Assembly (NCBI RefSeq): GCF_000834015.1
Contig: NZ_JXQI01000026.1
Span: 114,037 to 178,036, forward strand
Direction: 5' to 3'
Source: Prevotella pectinovora
Lineage (GTDB): Bacteria > Bacteroidota > Bacteroidia > Bacteroidales > Bacteroidaceae
Length of the DNA: 64,000 bases
A model generated the notes under the pieces. The model worked only from the letters and a program-made list of their open reading frames with translations. It made no database searches and was not told the DNA's origin. Both the position numbers and the translations under genes were made by a program. Below are positions 63,701 through 64,000 of the stretch, piece after piece; positions within the stretch are counted from its first letter, which is position 1, and the number at the start of each line of letters is the position of its first letter.

Positions 63701-64000
63701 AATTATTTGGAAAGCCCCGACACGAAAAAGCGCATAGCGCGCATAACATTGCCAGACGGCCTGACAAAAGCTAATACTGATTTGAATGAATTGTCTGCAT
63801 TAGTGAATTATTATAAGGAATTGTATGGAATTCTTTGCACACAGGTTGAGATGCAAGTTGGTTCCTATCGCTTCGCCTGCAGCCAAATCAACATGTCGGA
63901 ATATCTTAAAGGATGTGACTTGAAAACTGTTGGAGACAAAGAACTTTTTTCTTATATGTTTCTAATAATAAGAAGAATGAATAAAGGCGTGCAACCTTCA
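60722..64000 (+). CDS. Tandem sensor histidine kinase (DUF5112/DUF5113-like), 3' end beyond window
   Basis: Open for 1,093 codons from the ATG at 60722 to the last base with no stop. Residues 1-22 look like a lipoprotein signal (YLCLACTDS). Residues 25-390 are TPR-like helical repeats. A membrane segment lies at 396-418. Residues 440-695 form a kinase module with MINTIADNARKFTAPGG (N box), DNGKGMS (G1) and GHGFGLMNCKGIL (G2), but no histidine in the expected DHp position. A signal-like segment (VTALCLLMMPALGIANG) sits near 698-716, then a second periplasmic region, a membrane segment near 859-881, coiled coil, and a histidine at 983 in IKHETMYYPSRI. DUF5112/DUF5113 are recalled family names. 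Four bases after kdgA, so probably co-transcribed. Confidence 0.88.
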   Translation, partial: MTYKGFIGVVCLWSLYLCLACTDSRHEYADRLNEISYAFHYKNLDSTYCYAMKAFVASDNYSSGKAEALNNLAFVSIAKMDYDRAACQLDSVLELTNNQIELLIADVQYMRLCQRKAQNKEFYDYKERALQRLKRINEERDNLLPKDEKRLIYAETEYALVASTYYYYVGMFEQSLAELKSIDIEGLMQKDTSQYLNMLYQYGSGGLIHSKNRVETKQIEYEMLVECYLLSKKSGFVYWEANSMQAVSEHLTSLSDRAIILDNNRVSIGFLNSDNMPDSLLAGYLAQKSMEMFKDYGDEYQTAGSLRTLAACYREIGDNESALICLKKSLADKKIRQAPDLVASIYEQLSIVYSSMDDKYNSDVNRNLYLDLQDKTRQDMELDARASMLEQTSRTMNIMILVVIVLIICLSLLIYKLLQHRSADSTPYEFFDKLLLKSKSDNTLLIRKLEDEIEAAKDNISIAKLHLENNKRRNIENRSKVFLVNSVMPLIDRMANEVDKLMKRKERPQNREERITYISELSQTIEKYNSTLTDWIKLEQGEIYLKIVSFKLQDLFDIVNKSKTVFELQGISLVVEQTSVCVKADRVLTLFMINTIADNARKFTAPGGMVRIFAEEKDDYVEISIKDNGKGMSREELSCVFNRKVSDGHGFGLMNCKGILNKYRKSSKIFNVCELSAESEVGKGSRFFFKLPKGIVTALCLLMMPALGIANGSIYKFKHKNSDFDYCIKMAATYADSAYYSNVNASYSKTLEFTDSARIWLNRHYASTYKNGHEFMHRIGASTTNSPELKWFRMGIRTNYKIILDIRNESAIAALALHEWGLYEYNNSIYTKLFKEVYSDKSLGEYCRIMQQSETNKNIAIVLLIILLIALFMAAYTLYYRHAMKISSIKELKKRLENVVDCDKELKDKLSFLLGISDSITDKSIKEEFTKILSEYHSTVEQEYNLKDNLQILEDTLGKLNYEIDRLYVCNNILDNCLSTIKHETMYYPSRIYNYLESPDTKKRIARITLPDGLTKANTDLNELSALVNYYKELYGILCTQVEMQVGSYRFACSQINMSEYLKGCDLKTVGDKELFSYMFLIIRRMNKGVQPS

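Noticed and set aside
1..64000. tRNA genes, rRNA genes, CRISPR arrays, known riboswitches
   Set aside because: I looked for T-loop consensus sequences, long repeat-spacer arrays and leader motifs in all gaps above about 100 bases and found none. Weak structured RNAs could still be missed by eye.

Overview
The window looks like chromosomal DNA of a Bacteroidales bacterium, most likely Prevotellaceae. I infer this from many promoters of the Bacteroidetes type (TTTG, 19-20 bases, TAnnTTTG), few Shine-Dalgarno sites, a Bat aerotolerance operon, a Porin_10-type porin, DUF3078 and DUF1573 proteins, a DUF4295 gene after rpmB-rpmG, and a complete-looking set of split hexuronate genes. No rRNA, tRNA, CRISPR array, intact insertion sequence or prophage was seen. 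The only mobile-element traces are a DUF3987 gene remnant and a 5'-truncated group II intron end at 9.6-10.5 kb.

Layout. 1-0.7 kb (+): the 3' end of an M13 metallopeptidase gene. 1.0-12.3 kb (-): mltG, a nucleoside phosphorylase, a PD40 exported protein, a LolC/E-like permease, a class I aminotransferase, a porin with a small membrane protein, the mobile-element remnants, and a DUF1573-DUF3078 pair. 12.5-19.0 kb (+): uxuA, an SDR-type mannonate oxidoreductase, uxaB, then a phosphohexomutase. 19.2-25.1 kb (+): mgtC-like, rpmB-rpmG-DUF4295, ftsY-rimO-HU and an HU-transmembrane-LysM protein. 25.2-34.4 kb (+): the Bat operon (moxR, DUF58, BatD-like, batA, batB, batC, a batD-batE fusion) and a PAP2 phosphatase. 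34.5-43.4 kb (+): queA, an Smr protein, nadE, a beta-helix lipoprotein, cdd, rsmA, pgk. 43.5-49.8 kb (+): menaquinone genes (hotdog thioesterase, menF, menD, menB, menC, menE). 49.8-55.6 kb (-): a 5'-nucleotidase-like enzyme, a zinc-ribbon membrane protein, a GH25 lysozyme, an unrecognised protein and an NhaC antiporter. 56.0-60.7 kb: lacI-uxaA (-) divergent from kdgK-kdgA (+). 60.7 kb to the end (+): a very large open frame for a tandem sensor kinase that runs off the window without a stop.

How the genes work together. The two hexuronate loci complete each other. UxaB and UxaA take tagaturonate to 2-keto-3-deoxygluconate; UxuB and UxuA take fructuronate to the same compound; KdgK and KdgA convert it to pyruvate and glyceraldehyde 3-phosphate. 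The isomerase UxaC is not in the window. The LacI regulator between uxaA and kdgK is the obvious candidate controller. The men genes cover isochorismate to DHNA-CoA and its hydrolysis, but no menH, menA or methyltransferase gene is present.

The observations most worth following up are the tandem sensor kinase and the BatD-BatE fusion (both keep an internal signal-peptide-like segment at the join), the HU-TM-LysM protein, a 34-bp inverted repeat inside the DUF3987 remnant, and a promoter-to-terminator unit at 16.8-17.1 kb with no convincing ORF.
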